A stretch of 64,000 nucleotides of DNA from Lachnospiraceae bacterium (GCA_017994075.1 JAGOLM010000001.1:46634-110633); one strand, 5' to 3'; counted from the first letter of the stretch, positions 1-8,591 are shown. Program-made: numbers and translations. Notes: generated by a model from the sequence alone, not told the origin.

Positions 1-274
1 CATATAATAGTTTTTTGACGTCTTCAAGTCTTCTTATATTTCCGCCTGCAAAAATAGGAATCTCTGATATACTTGCAATTTTCCTAAGTAACAATAGATT
101 TGTCTCATGCTCTGAATCTTCCCTGGACAGATCATAGACTATAAGTCCATCCATTCCATTGTCATTATATTTTTTTATCAGATTGGAAATATCACCTTGG
201 TACTTCTCTTTATCCATTCCAAAAAATAAATCGCCTTGTTTTAAATATAGAATTCCAAATAAATGCATACTCAT
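1..274 (-). CDS. HisA/HisF-like domain, N-terminal part of a probable HisIE fusion (partial)
   Basis: The frame opens with ATG at 274, seven bases after an AGGAG ribosome binding site, and runs off the left edge, so only about 91 residues are visible. The visible part looks like the first strands of a HisA/HisF phosphate-binding TIM barrel: GLIVYDLSREDSEHE (a DLS motif after a beta strand) and then IPIFAGGNIRRLEDVKKLLY, the GG(N/I) loop of this family. The gene is last of the visible his genes, 55 bases downstream of hisB. In Lachnospiraceae the phosphoribosyl-AMP cyclohydrolase/phosphoribosyl-ATP pyrophosphatase (HisI-HisE) commonly carries such a HisA-like N-terminal extension and sits after hisB. 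That identity is inferred from memory of the family, because the HisI and HisE domains lie outside the window. A plain hisA or hisF is the alternative, but the N-terminus is a poor match to either. Confidence 0.6.
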   Translation of the reverse strand, partial: MSMHLFGILYLKQGDLFFGMDKEKYQGDISNLIKKYNDNGMDGLIVYDLSREDSEHETNLLLLRKIASISEIPIFAGGNIRRLEDVKKLLY

Positions 275-329
275 ATGAGTTCTCCTGTTATTCCAGATGA
301 AAGTAATTGCTCTCTAAGCTCGAAATCTA

Positions 330-920
330 TCAGATCATGCCTTTGGTAGACAGTACCCCTTCGATCCTTTCATCATGTTCTGTTGCTTCTCTAAATGCCT
401 TTCCAAAGCTTTTAAACATAGCTTCACAAATATGATGAGAATTAATACCATTTAATTTTTTAAAATGTATATTCATTGCTCCATGAACTGAAAGAGCATA
501 GAAAAATTCTCTAATGGTCTCTGTTTCTAGTTCACCTATTTTCTCAGTTGGAAATTCAAAATCCATATTAAAATATGGTCGTCCCGAGATATCAACCGAT
601 GATAATATAAGGGCGTCATCCATAGGCAACACAAAAAATCCAGAACGTTTTATTCCTGATTTATCATTAAGAGCCTCTAAAAGAACATCTCCAAGGACTA
701 TTCCTGTATCCTCAACAGTATGATGACAATCTACATTTAAATCACCAGAGACCTTGATATCCATATCTATAAGAGAAAACCTCGACAGAGCATCAAGCAT
801 ATGATCAAAAAAACCTATTCCGGTATTAATGGATGATATACCTTTTCCATCTAGATTGACCATAACTTTTATATCTGTTTCATTGGTTTTTCTACATTTT
901 GAATATTTTCTATCATGCAT
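330..920 (-). CDS. hisB: Imidazoleglycerol-phosphate dehydratase
   Basis: HisB removes water from imidazole glycerol phosphate to give imidazole acetol phosphate, the sixth step of cytoplasmic histidine synthesis. The 196-residue protein is the normal length for a monofunctional HisB without a phosphatase domain. It shows the paired metal-binding motifs of the family: FFDHMLDAL at about residues 37-45 and DCHHTVEDTG at about 64-73, with a second-half HHICEAMFKSF motif near 160. It lies 17 bases downstream of hisD and upstream of the HisA-like gene, in the his operon. The ATG at 920 matches the usual N-terminus (short basic leader, then the first beta strand). Identification is secure. Confidence 0.97.
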   Translation of the reverse strand: MHDRKYSKCRKTNETDIKVMVNLDGKGISSINTGIGFFDHMLDALSRFSLIDMDIKVSGDLNVDCHHTVEDTGIVLGDVLLEALNDKSGIKRSGFFVLPMDDALILSSVDISGRPYFNMDFEFPTEKIGELETETIREFFYALSVHGAMNIHFKKLNGINSHHICEAMFKSFGKAFREATEHDERIEGVLSTKGMI

Positions 921-937
921 TTCAGCATCCTCGTTTT

Positions 938-2227
938 CTACTTTTCAAATCTAACTTCGATGGAATTGGCATGGGCTGTCAATCCCTCCGCTTTTGCAAA
1001 ACTTTCTATATCATCTGCATCATTTTTCAATGCCTCATATGAATAATATATCACGCTTGATTTTTTTATAAAATCATCAACTGAAAGAGGCGAGAAAAAT
1101 TTTGCTGTTCCATTTGTTGGAAGAACATGATTTGGACCTGCCATATAGTCACCTAGTGGTTCGCTTGAATAAGGTCCCAGAAAAATAGCCCCCGCATTTT
1201 TTATTTTAGTCATGACCATTGTAGGATTCTCTGTTTGAATCTCCAAATGTTCAGATGCTATATCATTAACAACATCAATTGCGTCATCTAAATTCTTTGC
1301 AACAATAATATAACCAAAGTTTTCCAATGACTTTTCAATAATATCACGTCTAGAAAGTCTAGGCAAAAAATCATTGATCTCCTTTTCGACATTTTCAGCA
1401 ACTCTTTCACTTGTGGTAACAAGAATTGCCGAGGCCAGTTCGTCATGCTCTGCCTGTGACAATAAATCTGCAGCAACGAATCTTGGATTGCATGAATCAT
1501 CGCATAACACCATGATCTCACTTGGCCCTGCGATAGAGTCTATACTGACATTACCAAATACAGCCTTTTTTGCAAGGGCTACAAAAATATTACCAGGGCC
1601 AACTATCTTATCTACTTTTGGAACAGTTTCAGTTCCAAATGCCAGCGCAGAAATTGCCTGTGCTCCGCCAGCTTTTATGATTTTATAAGCTCCAGCCTCG
1701 TTAGCGGCCACAAGAGTCAGATCATTGATTTTATTGTTTTTATCCGGCGGTGTTACCATTATTATTTCTGACACACCGGCAACTCTTGCAGGTATGATAT
1801 TCATTAGAACTGATGATGGGTAACTTGCTTTTCCTCCTGGTACATACACTCCGACTCTATTAAGAGGTGTGATTCTCTGACCAAGTATAGATCCATCTTC
1901 CATGTCAAACCATGAATTTCTCTTTTGCTTTTCATGAAATTTTTCAATGTTTGATTTTGATTTTCTGATTATCCTTATAAGATTTTCATCAGTATTTCTA
2001 TATGCTTCCTCAATCTCGTCAGAAGAAACAACCATATTTTCAGACGTAATATTAGGGCAATCAAATTTATTTTCGTATTCTAGAAGAGCTTTGTCACCAT
2101 TATTTTTTACGTTTTCAACTATTTCCTTAACGACAGTTTCATAATCTGAATATGAAGCAGGATTCCTCTTTAAAAGATTATTTTTAATTTCATTTTTACT
2201 TATTTCATCTAGAAATATTTTTTTCAT
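938..2227 (-). CDS. hisD: Histidinol dehydrogenase
   Basis: HisD oxidises L-histidinol to L-histidine in two NAD-dependent steps, the end of the histidine pathway. The 429-residue length is typical. Family signatures visible are KIVGPGNIFVALAKK, the IAGPSEIMVL loop, SQAEHDELASAIL with the zinc-ligand/catalytic His, SEHLEIQTENP, and the C-terminal GPNHVLPTNGTA with SPLSVDDFIKKSSVI. Its ATG overlaps the hisG stop codon as ATGA (2224-2227), which implies translational coupling inside the his operon. No missing catalytic residue was noticed. Confidence 0.97.
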   Translation of the reverse strand: MKKIFLDEISKNEIKNNLLKRNPASYSDYETVVKEIVENVKNNGDKALLEYENKFDCPNITSENMVVSSDEIEEAYRNTDENLIRIIRKSKSNIEKFHEKQKRNSWFDMEDGSILGQRITPLNRVGVYVPGGKASYPSSVLMNIIPARVAGVSEIIMVTPPDKNNKINDLTLVAANEAGAYKIIKAGGAQAISALAFGTETVPKVDKIVGPGNIFVALAKKAVFGNVSIDSIAGPSEIMVLCDDSCNPRFVAADLLSQAEHDELASAILVTTSERVAENVEKEINDFLPRLSRRDIIEKSLENFGYIIVAKNLDDAIDVVNDIASEHLEIQTENPTMVMTKIKNAGAIFLGPYSSEPLGDYMAGPNHVLPTNGTAKFFSPLSVDDFIKKSSVIYYSYEALKNDADDIESFAKAEGLTAHANSIEVRFEK

Positions 2228-2868
2228 AAAGCCTCACGCATTCTTGAGATCAGATCCTTGATCCTAACATCGTTTATCTTCATAGAAACCTTATTAACAA
2301 CCATTCTGGCAGAAATAGGACATACCTCTTCTAGAACTACCAGCCCGTTTTCCTTTAGCGTAGCACCTGTCTGGACAATGTCACATATTACTTCCGATAA
2401 ATCAACAATCGGAGCAAGCTCTATGGATCCGTTTAGTTTAATAAGCTCAACTGTTTGATTTTTCTTGTTATGAAAGTAATTTTTTGCAATATTGGGATAT
2501 TTGGTTGCCACTCTGATCATTTCATGACTATCAAGATATTTTTTTGAATCAGGAAATCCACATATACACATATTACATTGACCGAATCCAAGATCCAAAA
2601 CTTCGTAAATATTACGATTTTCTTCTAGAATAGTATCTTCGCCTACTATTCCTATATCAGCTGCCTGATATTCAACATATGTTGGGACATCACTTGCCTT
2701 GGCTAGGAAAAATCTAATTCCAAGGTTAGCATTTTCAAATATTAGTTTTCTAGTATTCTTGTCTGATACCTCGCTACACGAAATGCCTATCTTTTCAAAA
2801 ATTTTCATGGCATCATCAGCCAATCTGCCCTTCGCTAGAGCTACTGTCAAAAAATCTTTTTCATCCAT
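2224..2868 (-). CDS. hisG: ATP phosphoribosyltransferase catalytic subunit, short form
   Basis: HisG condenses ATP with PRPP to open histidine biosynthesis, the feedback-controlled step. At 214 residues it is the short form, which lacks the C-terminal ACT-like regulatory domain of the roughly 300-residue form and works only in complex with HisZ. Visible features are the N-terminal LALAKGRLADDAMKIF, the DIGIVGEDTI strand-loop, and the PRPP loop EVICDIVQTGATLKENGL near residues 155-172. Its start overlaps the end of hisZ by 8 bases, and its stop overlaps hisD, consistent with the obligate partnership and a single transcript. Confidence 0.96.
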   Translation of the reverse strand: MDEKDFLTVALAKGRLADDAMKIFEKIGISCSEVSDKNTRKLIFENANLGIRFFLAKASDVPTYVEYQAADIGIVGEDTILEENRNIYEVLDLGFGQCNMCICGFPDSKKYLDSHEMIRVATKYPNIAKNYFHNKKNQTVELIKLNGSIELAPIVDLSEVICDIVQTGATLKENGLVVLEEVCPISARMVVNKVSMKINDVRIKDLISRMREAL

Positions 2869-4054
2869 TTTGGCTTTCCTCCTTAAAGAGTATATATTTT
2901 TTGCCCGATAAACTTTTAATTATTTCATCAAGTTCATTTTTTTCATCAGGAATCAAGATTATAATGGCTTGTTTGCCTTCAGCTCTTAATTGTCTGGCCA
3001 CATCGATGCATTTATTTCTTGAATTTATATCAGTAAGAAGATATATAGAATTCTTTTTATTTTCAAAATCGATATTCTGCCTTGACATAGCCTGAACCAG
3101 CTTGTCAAGCGAAAAAGCAAAACCGATTGCTCCTTTATCAGAGTCAAATGAAAATAACAGATTGTCATATCTTCCACCCCTCAGTACTGCTGAATCCGAT
3201 CCATATGTATAACCTGAAAAGATCACACCAGTATAATAATTCATATAATTACAGAGACTAAGGTCAAATGAGATATGTTTTTCAACATTAAAATTTTTTA
3301 AAATATCATATAGCTCTATAAGATATTGAATTTCTCTTTGTACTTTTGACCATTTAGATGTTTTATCATATAGTTCTATCAGTCCCTGTTCATCGGTTAT
3401 ATCATTTTCAAGAATTGCGAAAAGTTCTGAGATTTCTTGGTTTATCCCATTCTTTTCGAGAAAATCCATCAAACCAAAGAAGTTTTTATTAGAAATATAC
3501 TCTACAGCGGTCTCGGCGTCTTCATCTGATAGATTTGAAATATTGATTATTTGAGATATTAAATTAGAAGAGGAAACGCAGATACTAAAGTCATCAATAT
3601 TTATAGCCTGAAAACATTCGCATACTATATTAATAACTTCTGCATCATAATAAATATCACTGCTACTGATGCATTCAGCACCAATTTGTACGTATTCCCG
3701 TAGATACCCCTTAAGCATTGAATCGTTTCTAAATACTTTTCCGAAATATTTAACTCTAAGGGGTAATGTGTTGTTTTTTAGCAGAAGTGAACCTGCTCTT
3801 GCAATTGAAGGAGTAAAATCCGGGCGAAGAGACAGAATCTTGCCATCTTTATCAAAAAATCTAAATAATTTTTCTGATTTTACGGTCCCTGCTTTTTGAA
3901 AAAGATCTTCATATTCTAAAACAGGTGTATCTATTGTTTCATACCCAAATGAAGCAATCTTTTTGTTGATCGTATCCAGGCAATAATCCCTTATAGTACT
4001 TTCATTACTGTAAATATCTCTAAATCCATCCGGGGTAAATGTTAAGCTATTCAT
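2861..4054 (-). CDS. hisZ: ATP phosphoribosyltransferase regulatory subunit
   Basis: HisZ is a catalytically dead paralogue of histidyl-tRNA synthetase that activates short-form HisG and carries the histidine feedback site. The 397-residue protein shows the class II synthetase-like core: TFTPDGFRDIYSNE at the N-terminus, LSLRPDFTPSIARAG (the motif 2 region) near residue 75, and LRGGRYDNLL in the HisRS-like motif near 290. It lacks an anticodon-binding domain of normal HisRS size. Its position as first gene of the operon, overlapping short hisG, separates it from true HisRS. The ATG at 4054 is preceded by AGGAAGGA. Confidence 0.94.
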   Translation of the reverse strand: MNSLTFTPDGFRDIYSNESTIRDYCLDTINKKIASFGYETIDTPVLEYEDLFQKAGTVKSEKLFRFFDKDGKILSLRPDFTPSIARAGSLLLKNNTLPLRVKYFGKVFRNDSMLKGYLREYVQIGAECISSSDIYYDAEVINIVCECFQAINIDDFSICVSSSNLISQIINISNLSDEDAETAVEYISNKNFFGLMDFLEKNGINQEISELFAILENDITDEQGLIELYDKTSKWSKVQREIQYLIELYDILKNFNVEKHISFDLSLCNYMNYYTGVIFSGYTYGSDSAVLRGGRYDNLLFSFDSDKGAIGFAFSLDKLVQAMSRQNIDFENKKNSIYLLTDINSRNKCIDVARQLRAEGKQAIIILIPDEKNELDEIIKSLSGKKYILFKEESQNG

Positions 4055-4107
4055 AATTATCCTTCCTGCTTTACTATGCTAAAGCGATAACGTGGTAAAT
4101 TATCAAT

Positions 4108-4136
4108 ATTATATTTACTGTACTACCTATTGTCAA
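4108..4136 (-). promoter_or_regulatory. Consensus housekeeping promoter of the his operon
   Basis: Read on the minus strand, TTGACA (4136-4131) and TATAAT (4113-4108) are both perfect consensus hexamers separated by exactly 17 bases. Transcription should start near 4100, giving a leader of only about 47 bases before hisZ. I see no T-box or other attenuator in that leader. The -35 box overlaps the stop codon of the upstream recU gene (4133-4135). Confidence 0.9.
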
Positions 4137-4669
4137 GAACGATTTGCAAGATCAATGTTTATCATGTCCAAGTATGGAACTAAAGTCGGAGGTTTCTCCT
4201 TAAAAATAAAATTTTCATTAAGTTCATCGAGCCTGAAACTTTTCCTGCCATTTTTTTCTTTGCCTCTGTTCCAAAACAAGACAGCTTCTTCAAATCTTAG
4301 ATAATAATAAATCTCCCTTTTTGAAAAATAAATAAGAAAAAAAGAAATACCCTCTTGTTCTTCAAATGCTTGCATAAACTCCATCTGATGTTCATGAATA
4401 TTATGCAGTGGAAATGTATCTGAAACACACTCTTTTGCATCAAAGCAAACCGGAATGCCCTGAACAGCACCAATATAATCCACAGTACTCTTTTGATCAA
4501 AATATGCAAGGGTAATATGTCTGGTTTCCTTATCTATATTGATCGGAGTAATTGGTGTAGGGACTTTTTGTATAAGTGCCAAATGATTTTCCCTATATAT
4601 TTCATTGGTCTGATTGATCAGATCTTCTAATGTGGATCCTCTTAGTCCTCGGGAATTCCATGTAGCCAT
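4133..4669 (-). CDS. recU: Holliday junction resolvase RecU
   Basis: RecU is the Firmicute Holliday-junction resolvase, cutting four-way junctions made during recombination and helping chromosome segregation. The 178-residue protein aligns by eye with B. subtilis RecU: NSRGLRGSTLEDLINQTNEIY at the N-terminus, KVPTPI, STVDYIGAVQG, FDAKE, then FPLHNIHEHQMEFM, and FWNRGKEK near the end. The nuclease acids are D64 and the D77-x-K79 pair. The equivalent of the usual FEAKE glutamate is aspartate here. The protein lacks roughly 30 N-terminal residues present in B. subtilis. It is last in a group with an RluA-family enzyme and a HAD phosphatase. Its ATG at 4669 follows GAGGT. Confidence 0.9.
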   Translation of the reverse strand: MATWNSRGLRGSTLEDLINQTNEIYRENHLALIQKVPTPITPINIDKETRHITLAYFDQKSTVDYIGAVQGIPVCFDAKECVSDTFPLHNIHEHQMEFMQAFEEQEGISFFLIYFSKREIYYYLRFEEAVLFWNRGKEKNGRKSFRLDELNENFIFKEKPPTLVPYLDMINIDLANRS

Positions 4670-4718
4670 TTTTTACCTCAGTTTCATATTTTAAATGCTT
4701 AATAAATAAAAAGCCAAA

Positions 4719-5669
4719 CTACAAATATTTTTCCTTAAATTTAATAAAATCCTCCTGTTCAGGAGCTATTATAAGGTTTCCCTCAATTATGCACGAATAA
4801 CTATGTAATAGGGGGCGTTTAACATGAAGTTTATTATTTAGATTTTTATCACCATATTTTACATCTCCAATAATTGGATTGCCATAATATGAAAGACTTG
4901 ACCTTATCTGATGTGATCTTCCTGTGTGTAATGTAACTGTAAGACATGAATATCCATTAGATTCACTGTCAACCATAACTTCCTGTTTCATGTATTTTGA
5001 ATCGGGAACCTGGCTACTGGAATATGATATATAATTATTGTCTTCGTCCTTGCTTAAATATCCTTCCATTATCTCCGGTCCGGAATAAATCCCCTTTACA
5101 ATACATTTATAGGTCTTCCTAATATCGTTATTTTTTAATGCTTCGGTACCATATTTAATACCCTTCATTGTTTTACCGAAAATCAAAATCCCGGATGTAT
5201 TTCTATCCAGTCTGTTTATAACAGATGGTTTAAATGTTTTTAATGTTTCACTGTTTATCTTATCATTTTTAAAAAGATAAGCGATCAAAAGCTCATTAGC
5301 AGAAACATCATCTTCTGAAGATTTCTGAGATAACATTCCAGGTTTTTTATTTATACATACTATATCCTCTGACTCATATAATATTTCAATGTCATTGGTA
5401 TTCAGTTTGAGAAGAGAATCTATATAATCACTGTCGAAGTTAGTTGATTTCCCGGTAAATTTCAAAAAAGTTTCATCCGAAAAAAATATCTTAACAGAAT
5501 CGCCCTCAGACAACTCTTCATTGCCAGTGCATTTTTTTCCATTTATCGTAATATTTTTTTTCCTAAGCATTTTATGCAAAAGTCCATTTCCTGCCTCAGG
5601 CAGAATTCTATTTAAGAACCTAAGCAGCTTCTGACCTGATTCTTCAGATGGGATATTAAATTCCTTCAA
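4719..5669 (-). CDS. RluA-family pseudouridine synthase
   Basis: This enzyme isomerises specific uridines to pseudouridine, probably in 23S rRNA. It has 316 residues. An S4-like RNA-binding domain occupies about residues 10-65 (LLRFLN, KMLRKKNITINGKK, LSEGDSVKIFF). The catalytic signature VINRLDRNTSGILIFG follows, with the essential aspartate at 155, and then the C-terminal TGRSHQIRSSLSYYGNPIIGD motif. The start is TTG at 5669, supported by a GAGGT site seven bases upstream; it overlaps the end of the HAD gene by 14 bases. The S4 domain and motifs fit the RluC/RluD branch, but the target uridine cannot be told from the sequence. Confidence 0.92.
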   Translation of the reverse strand: MKEFNIPSEESGQKLLRFLNRILPEAGNGLLHKMLRKKNITINGKKCTGNEELSEGDSVKIFFSDETFLKFTGKSTNFDSDYIDSLLKLNTNDIEILYESEDIVCINKKPGMLSQKSSEDDVSANELLIAYLFKNDKINSETLKTFKPSVINRLDRNTSGILIFGKTMKGIKYGTEALKNNDIRKTYKCIVKGIYSGPEIMEGYLSKDEDNNYISYSSSQVPDSKYMKQEVMVDSESNGYSCLTVTLHTGRSHQIRSSLSYYGNPIIGDVKYGDKNLNNKLHVKRPLLHSYSCIIEGNLIIAPEQEDFIKFKEKYL

Positions 5670-6324
5670 AGTTTTTGACCTCTTCTATATCATAAAAACT
5701 ATTAATGTAGTAATCAGAAAGTTCTTTGTTTTTATCTACTGTATGTTTTGAAGAATCATCTTTAATACAGCAAACACTCATACCTGCGTTTTTACCAGCC
5801 ATTATGCCTTGAAGAATATCTTCAAACACAAGAGATTCTTCAGGATTTGAATTTAATAACTCGCAAGCTTTCAAATAAACATCAGGTTCTGGCTTACCAT
5901 GTGAAACTTCATCTGCTGTAACAACAACATCAATGTAATCATACAAAGAATTATGTTCAAAACAAGCTTCTACTAATCTTCTTGAATTTGATGTTGCTAG
6001 TCCAAGCTTGACATTTTTACTTTTTAAAAATTTTAATAGTGAAATGGCTCCAGGTTTCATTGGTATATTATATTTATACTCTTCAATTGCCATTTCATTC
6101 CAAATCTCTGCAAGTTCATTTTCATCTTCTGAAAGGGATAAACTCTTTTTAAAGTATTCTGCAGTTTCAAAAATGCTTTTACCCGCAATCTGAAGCTGAA
6201 AATCTTCCTGATATGGAATATTTCTTTCCGCAAAAAATTTCCTGTCGATTTTTTCCCATATTCCCATTGAATCTACAAGTGTTCCATCCATATCGAAAAT
6301 AACAGTATCTATATTTTTAAACAT
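5656..6324 (-). CDS. HAD-superfamily phosphatase/phosphomutase-like hydrolase
   Basis: A 222-residue haloacid dehalogenase-fold protein. Motif I is DMDGTLVDS, with the nucleophile D11 and acid/base D13. Motif II is LATSNSR, motif III is a lysine in the GKPEPDVYLKA segment, and motif IV is VFEDILQGIMAGKNAG. The helical cap inserted after motif I (residues about 20-90) is of the beta-phosphoglucomutase type. The natural substrate is unknown; sugar phosphates or other small phosphate esters are typical. The ATG at 6324 follows GAGGTG, which itself abuts the U-tract of an upstream terminator. The gene overlaps the RluA-family gene. Confidence 0.88.
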   Translation of the reverse strand: MFKNIDTVIFDMDGTLVDSMGIWEKIDRKFFAERNIPYQEDFQLQIAGKSIFETAEYFKKSLSLSEDENELAEIWNEMAIEEYKYNIPMKPGAISLLKFLKSKNVKLGLATSNSRRLVEACFEHNSLYDYIDVVVTADEVSHGKPEPDVYLKACELLNSNPEESLVFEDILQGIMAGKNAGMSVCCIKDDSSKHTVDKNKELSDYYINSFYDIEEVKNFEGI

Positions 6325-6337
6325 TAATATTCACCTC

Positions 6338-6368
6338 AAAAAAAGGCATCCGGTAAGCTCCGAATGCC
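6338..6368 (-). terminator. Intrinsic terminator after the yicC-coaD operon
   Basis: On the minus strand GGCATTCGG (6368-6360) pairs with CCGGATGCC (6353-6345, one T-G wobble) around a short loop, followed by seven U (6344-6338). It lies just after the coiled-coil gene stop. The U-tract runs straight into GAGGTG, the ribosome binding site of the HAD gene. Confidence 0.88.
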
Positions 6369-6375
6369 TAAAAAA

Positions 6376-7056
6376 TTAATCATGTTTGAAGAATTCTTCC
6401 GGAACATTAATTGAAGGTGTGCCGGAGTCGATCGTTTCTGCATCAATCGAAGAAGAATTATCCACAGTTTCATTATCGGGTTCTAGATTCTCAGGCATAA
6501 TCGCTATTAAATCATCCTGTGGTCTGAGCTCATTTCTATTAGAAACGACTCTGTCAAGAATACCACTTAACTTACCAATAAAGCTCTCATCTCTCATCCT
6601 TGTAAGTTCAATTGAATTTGCAAGTACTTCTTCAATATTTGAAAGCAGATCATCGGTATAAGCCATAGCTCCTGTTTTAATATCATTAGCCTCAATTGTT
6701 GCTTTATCGAGCATATCCTGAGCATCCTTAGTAGCAATCATAACAACCTGATTGGCCTGAGCATATGCTTGCTGCATTATCTGATGTTCAGATACAAGCT
6801 CGTCTGTTTTTATCTGTGCATTAGAAATAATCTGATCAGCTTTGGCTCTTGCATCTGCCAATATAGCTTCCCTATTACTTATAATTTTCTGATATCTTCT
6901 GATTTCCTCAGGCGTAGTAGCTTTAAGCTCTTCTATATAATTTTCAAGTTCATCACGATTAATAACTATTTTTGAACTCGAAAACGGAGCAGCCTTACCT
7001 TCTTCATCAATAAAGCGTTCCATATCATCTAAAATTTGTTCAATGCTGCTTGCCAT
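6376..7056 (-). CDS. Coiled-coil protein, V-type ATPase subunit H/F-type subunit b-like
   Basis: I recognise no enzymatic domain. The 226 residues start with [20 protein letters not shown], then carry a long alanine-, glutamate- and glutamine-rich helix from about 45 to 160 (for example [16 protein letters not shown] and [18 protein letters not shown]), which should form a coiled coil. An acidic, disordered C-terminus follows. The pattern resembles the stalk helices of ATP synthase b/E subunits, and homologues after coaD in Clostridia are often labelled ATPase or DivIVA-like by default. There is no transmembrane segment, so a cytoplasmic scaffold role is the safest guess. It overlaps the end of coaD by 17 bases and is the last gene before a terminator. 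Confidence 0.75.
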   Translation of the reverse strand: MASSIEQILDDMERFIDEEGKAAPFSSSKIVINRDELENYIEELKATTPEEIRRYQKIISNREAILADARAKADQIISNAQIKTDELVSEHQIMQQAYAQANQVVMIATKDAQDMLDKATIEANDIKTGAMAYTDDLLSNIEEVLANSIELTRMRDESFIGKLSGILDRVVSNRNELRPQDDLIAIMPENLEPDNETVDNSSSIDAETIDSGTPSINVPEEFFKHD

Positions 7057-7552
7057 ATTTGTCTCCTTTTAATCTGTCCTTATATTTTGCCTCTACAAGA
7101 GGTATAACAGAAGGTGGTACGAATTTGGATATATCCCCGCCATAGGATGCAAATTCTCTAACGATTGTAGAGCTTAAATAAGAATAATGAAGATCAGTTG
7201 TAAGGAAAACCGTCTCTATGTCATTATACTGTACTTTATTACTCTGCGCCAACTGAAGTTCGTACTCGAAATCAGTAATGGCACGAAGCCCTCTAACTAC
7301 TATTTTTGCATGAATTTCTCGTGCAAAATCAACCATCAGTCCATCAAAAGCAACAACCTTAACATTAGGAAGATCCTTTGTTAAATCCTTAATTATACTA
7401 ACACGTTCATCTATTGAAAACAATGCATTTTTCTGGCTGTTCATAAGCACACCAATCACAAGTTCATCAAATAAATGAGACGCCCTTTCTATAATATCTA
7501 AATGTCCAAATGTTAATGGGTCAAAGCTTCCGGGATAAATTGCTTTTTTCAT
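7040..7552 (-). CDS. coaD: Phosphopantetheine adenylyltransferase
   Basis: CoaD transfers AMP from ATP to 4'-phosphopantetheine, making dephospho-CoA, the penultimate step of coenzyme A synthesis. The 170-residue length is typical. The nucleotidyltransferase signature [13 protein letters not shown] lies at about residues 8-20 (T/HxGH motif), with [19 protein letters not shown] near 90 and the ISSTIVRE-like motif as [15 protein letters not shown] near 126. Its ATG shares a base with the rsmD stop (TAATG), the classic rsmD-coaD pairing. Confidence 0.97.
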   Translation of the reverse strand: MKKAIYPGSFDPLTFGHLDIIERASHLFDELVIGVLMNSQKNALFSIDERVSIIKDLTKDLPNVKVVAFDGLMVDFAREIHAKIVVRGLRAITDFEYELQLAQSNKVQYNDIETVFLTTDLHYSYLSSTIVREFASYGGDISKFVPPSVIPLVEAKYKDRLKGDKYGKQH

Positions 7553-8112
7553 TATTTTTCTTTCTTGAGCTTCAAAAATATATGCTGATTAGTTTTATAT
7601 ATCTTTTGCTTTTCCAATGAGAAAACATTTATATCAATAAAATCCAAAGTCCTTTTTTTGTCAGCTTCAATAATAATAATAGAATTCTCATCACATATAT
7701 TAAACTCTTTAATAAGTTTTAATATTTCACTTTCTTCATGCATCGCATAAGGCGGATCCATAAAGATGATGTCGAATTTTTTATCCCTGCTAAAACCTCT
7801 TAATGCATCAAATACATTTTCCCTTAGTAAGGTTGAATCTGATAATAAATCAGTGCTTGTCAGATTCTTATTTATAATTTCGCATGCTTTTCTATCTTTT
7901 TCAACAAAAGTGCAATGTGAAGCTCCTCTACTAAGAGCTTCAATCCCCATTTGACCACTTCCTGAAAAAAGATCAAGAAATTCTGCTTCAACAACATCAA
8001 ACTGAAGAATATTAAAAAGCGTTTCTTTGATTCTGTCAGTAGTAGGTCTGGTTTCCATTCCCTCAGGTGCCAGTAGGTTAAGATGTCCTCTTTTTCCTGC
8101 TATAACTCTCAT
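7552..8112 (-). CDS. rsmD: 16S rRNA (guanine966-N2)-methyltransferase
   Basis: RsmD methylates G966 (E. coli numbering) of 16S rRNA using S-adenosylmethionine. The 186-residue protein has the N-terminal [12 protein letters not shown] and [15 protein letters not shown] motifs, the SAM-binding [19 protein letters not shown], and the catalytic MDPPYAM tetrapeptide region near residue 121. The start overlaps the pncC stop as ATGA. It is directly upstream of coaD, the standard arrangement in Firmicutes. Confidence 0.95.
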   Translation of the reverse strand: MRVIAGKRGHLNLLAPEGMETRPTTDRIKETLFNILQFDVVEAEFLDLFSGSGQMGIEALSRGASHCTFVEKDRKACEIINKNLTSTDLLSDSTLLRENVFDALRGFSRDKKFDIIFMDPPYAMHEESEILKLIKEFNICDENSIIIIEADKKRTLDFIDINVFSLEKQKIYKTNQHIFLKLKKEK

Positions 8113-8591
8113 AATACACCCTCACTCAGCAAATCAAAGGTAAGTCTGATTGCCTCATACGAAGCTAAACGTCTGACAATATTTCTCGTTCCATTAAAAT
8201 GGTATCTTCTGGTGCAAGCTCCTTTAGAGCCTGCTATGCTTATATATACTGTTCCAACTGGATTACCAGGTTCTTCTCCTGTTGGTCCGGCTATTCCAGT
8301 AATACCTACCCCAATATCACATCTTGATTGTCGTCTCACTCCGCAGCTCATTCTATAAGCTGTTTCAGGACTTACGACTCCATAATTAGATATGACATCA
8401 GGCTCTATCTCCAAGAGTCGCTGTTTCTCTTCAATACTGTATGTAACATATGAGCTTTTTAGTACCTCAGAGGAACCACTTACACTTGTAATCAGTTCCG
8501 AAACCATTCCTCCGGTGCAAGATTCAGCACAAGAAATTGTCATCTTGTTTTCTATTAAAAATAAAACAAGTTCTTTTGCTTTGTTAATCAA
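8109..8591 (-). CDS. pncC: CinA C-terminal domain protein, nicotinamide-nucleotide amidohydrolase
   Basis: PncC deamidates nicotinamide mononucleotide to nicotinate mononucleotide, recycling pyridine nucleotides. The 160-residue protein is the stand-alone C-terminal domain of CinA, without the N-terminal MoaB-like part. Signature segments are CAESCTGGMVSELITSVSGSS (residues 21-40), GVVSPETAYRMSCGVR and GVGITGIAGPTG. The start codon is TTG at 8591 within a TTGA overlap with the pgsA stop, preceded by AAGGAG five bases away. Competence is not implied. Confidence 0.92.
   Translation of the reverse strand: MINKAKELVLFLIENKMTISCAESCTGGMVSELITSVSGSSEVLKSSYVTYSIEEKQRLLEIEPDVISNYGVVSPETAYRMSCGVRRQSRCDIGVGITGIAGPTGEEPGNPVGTVYISIAGSKGACTRRYHFNGTRNIVRRLASYEAIRLTFDLLSEGVL

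Noticed and set aside
4055-4107. A T-box or histidine attenuator upstream of hisZ
   Set aside because: The leader is only about 47 bases, with no specifier loop, T-box sequence or terminator hairpin.
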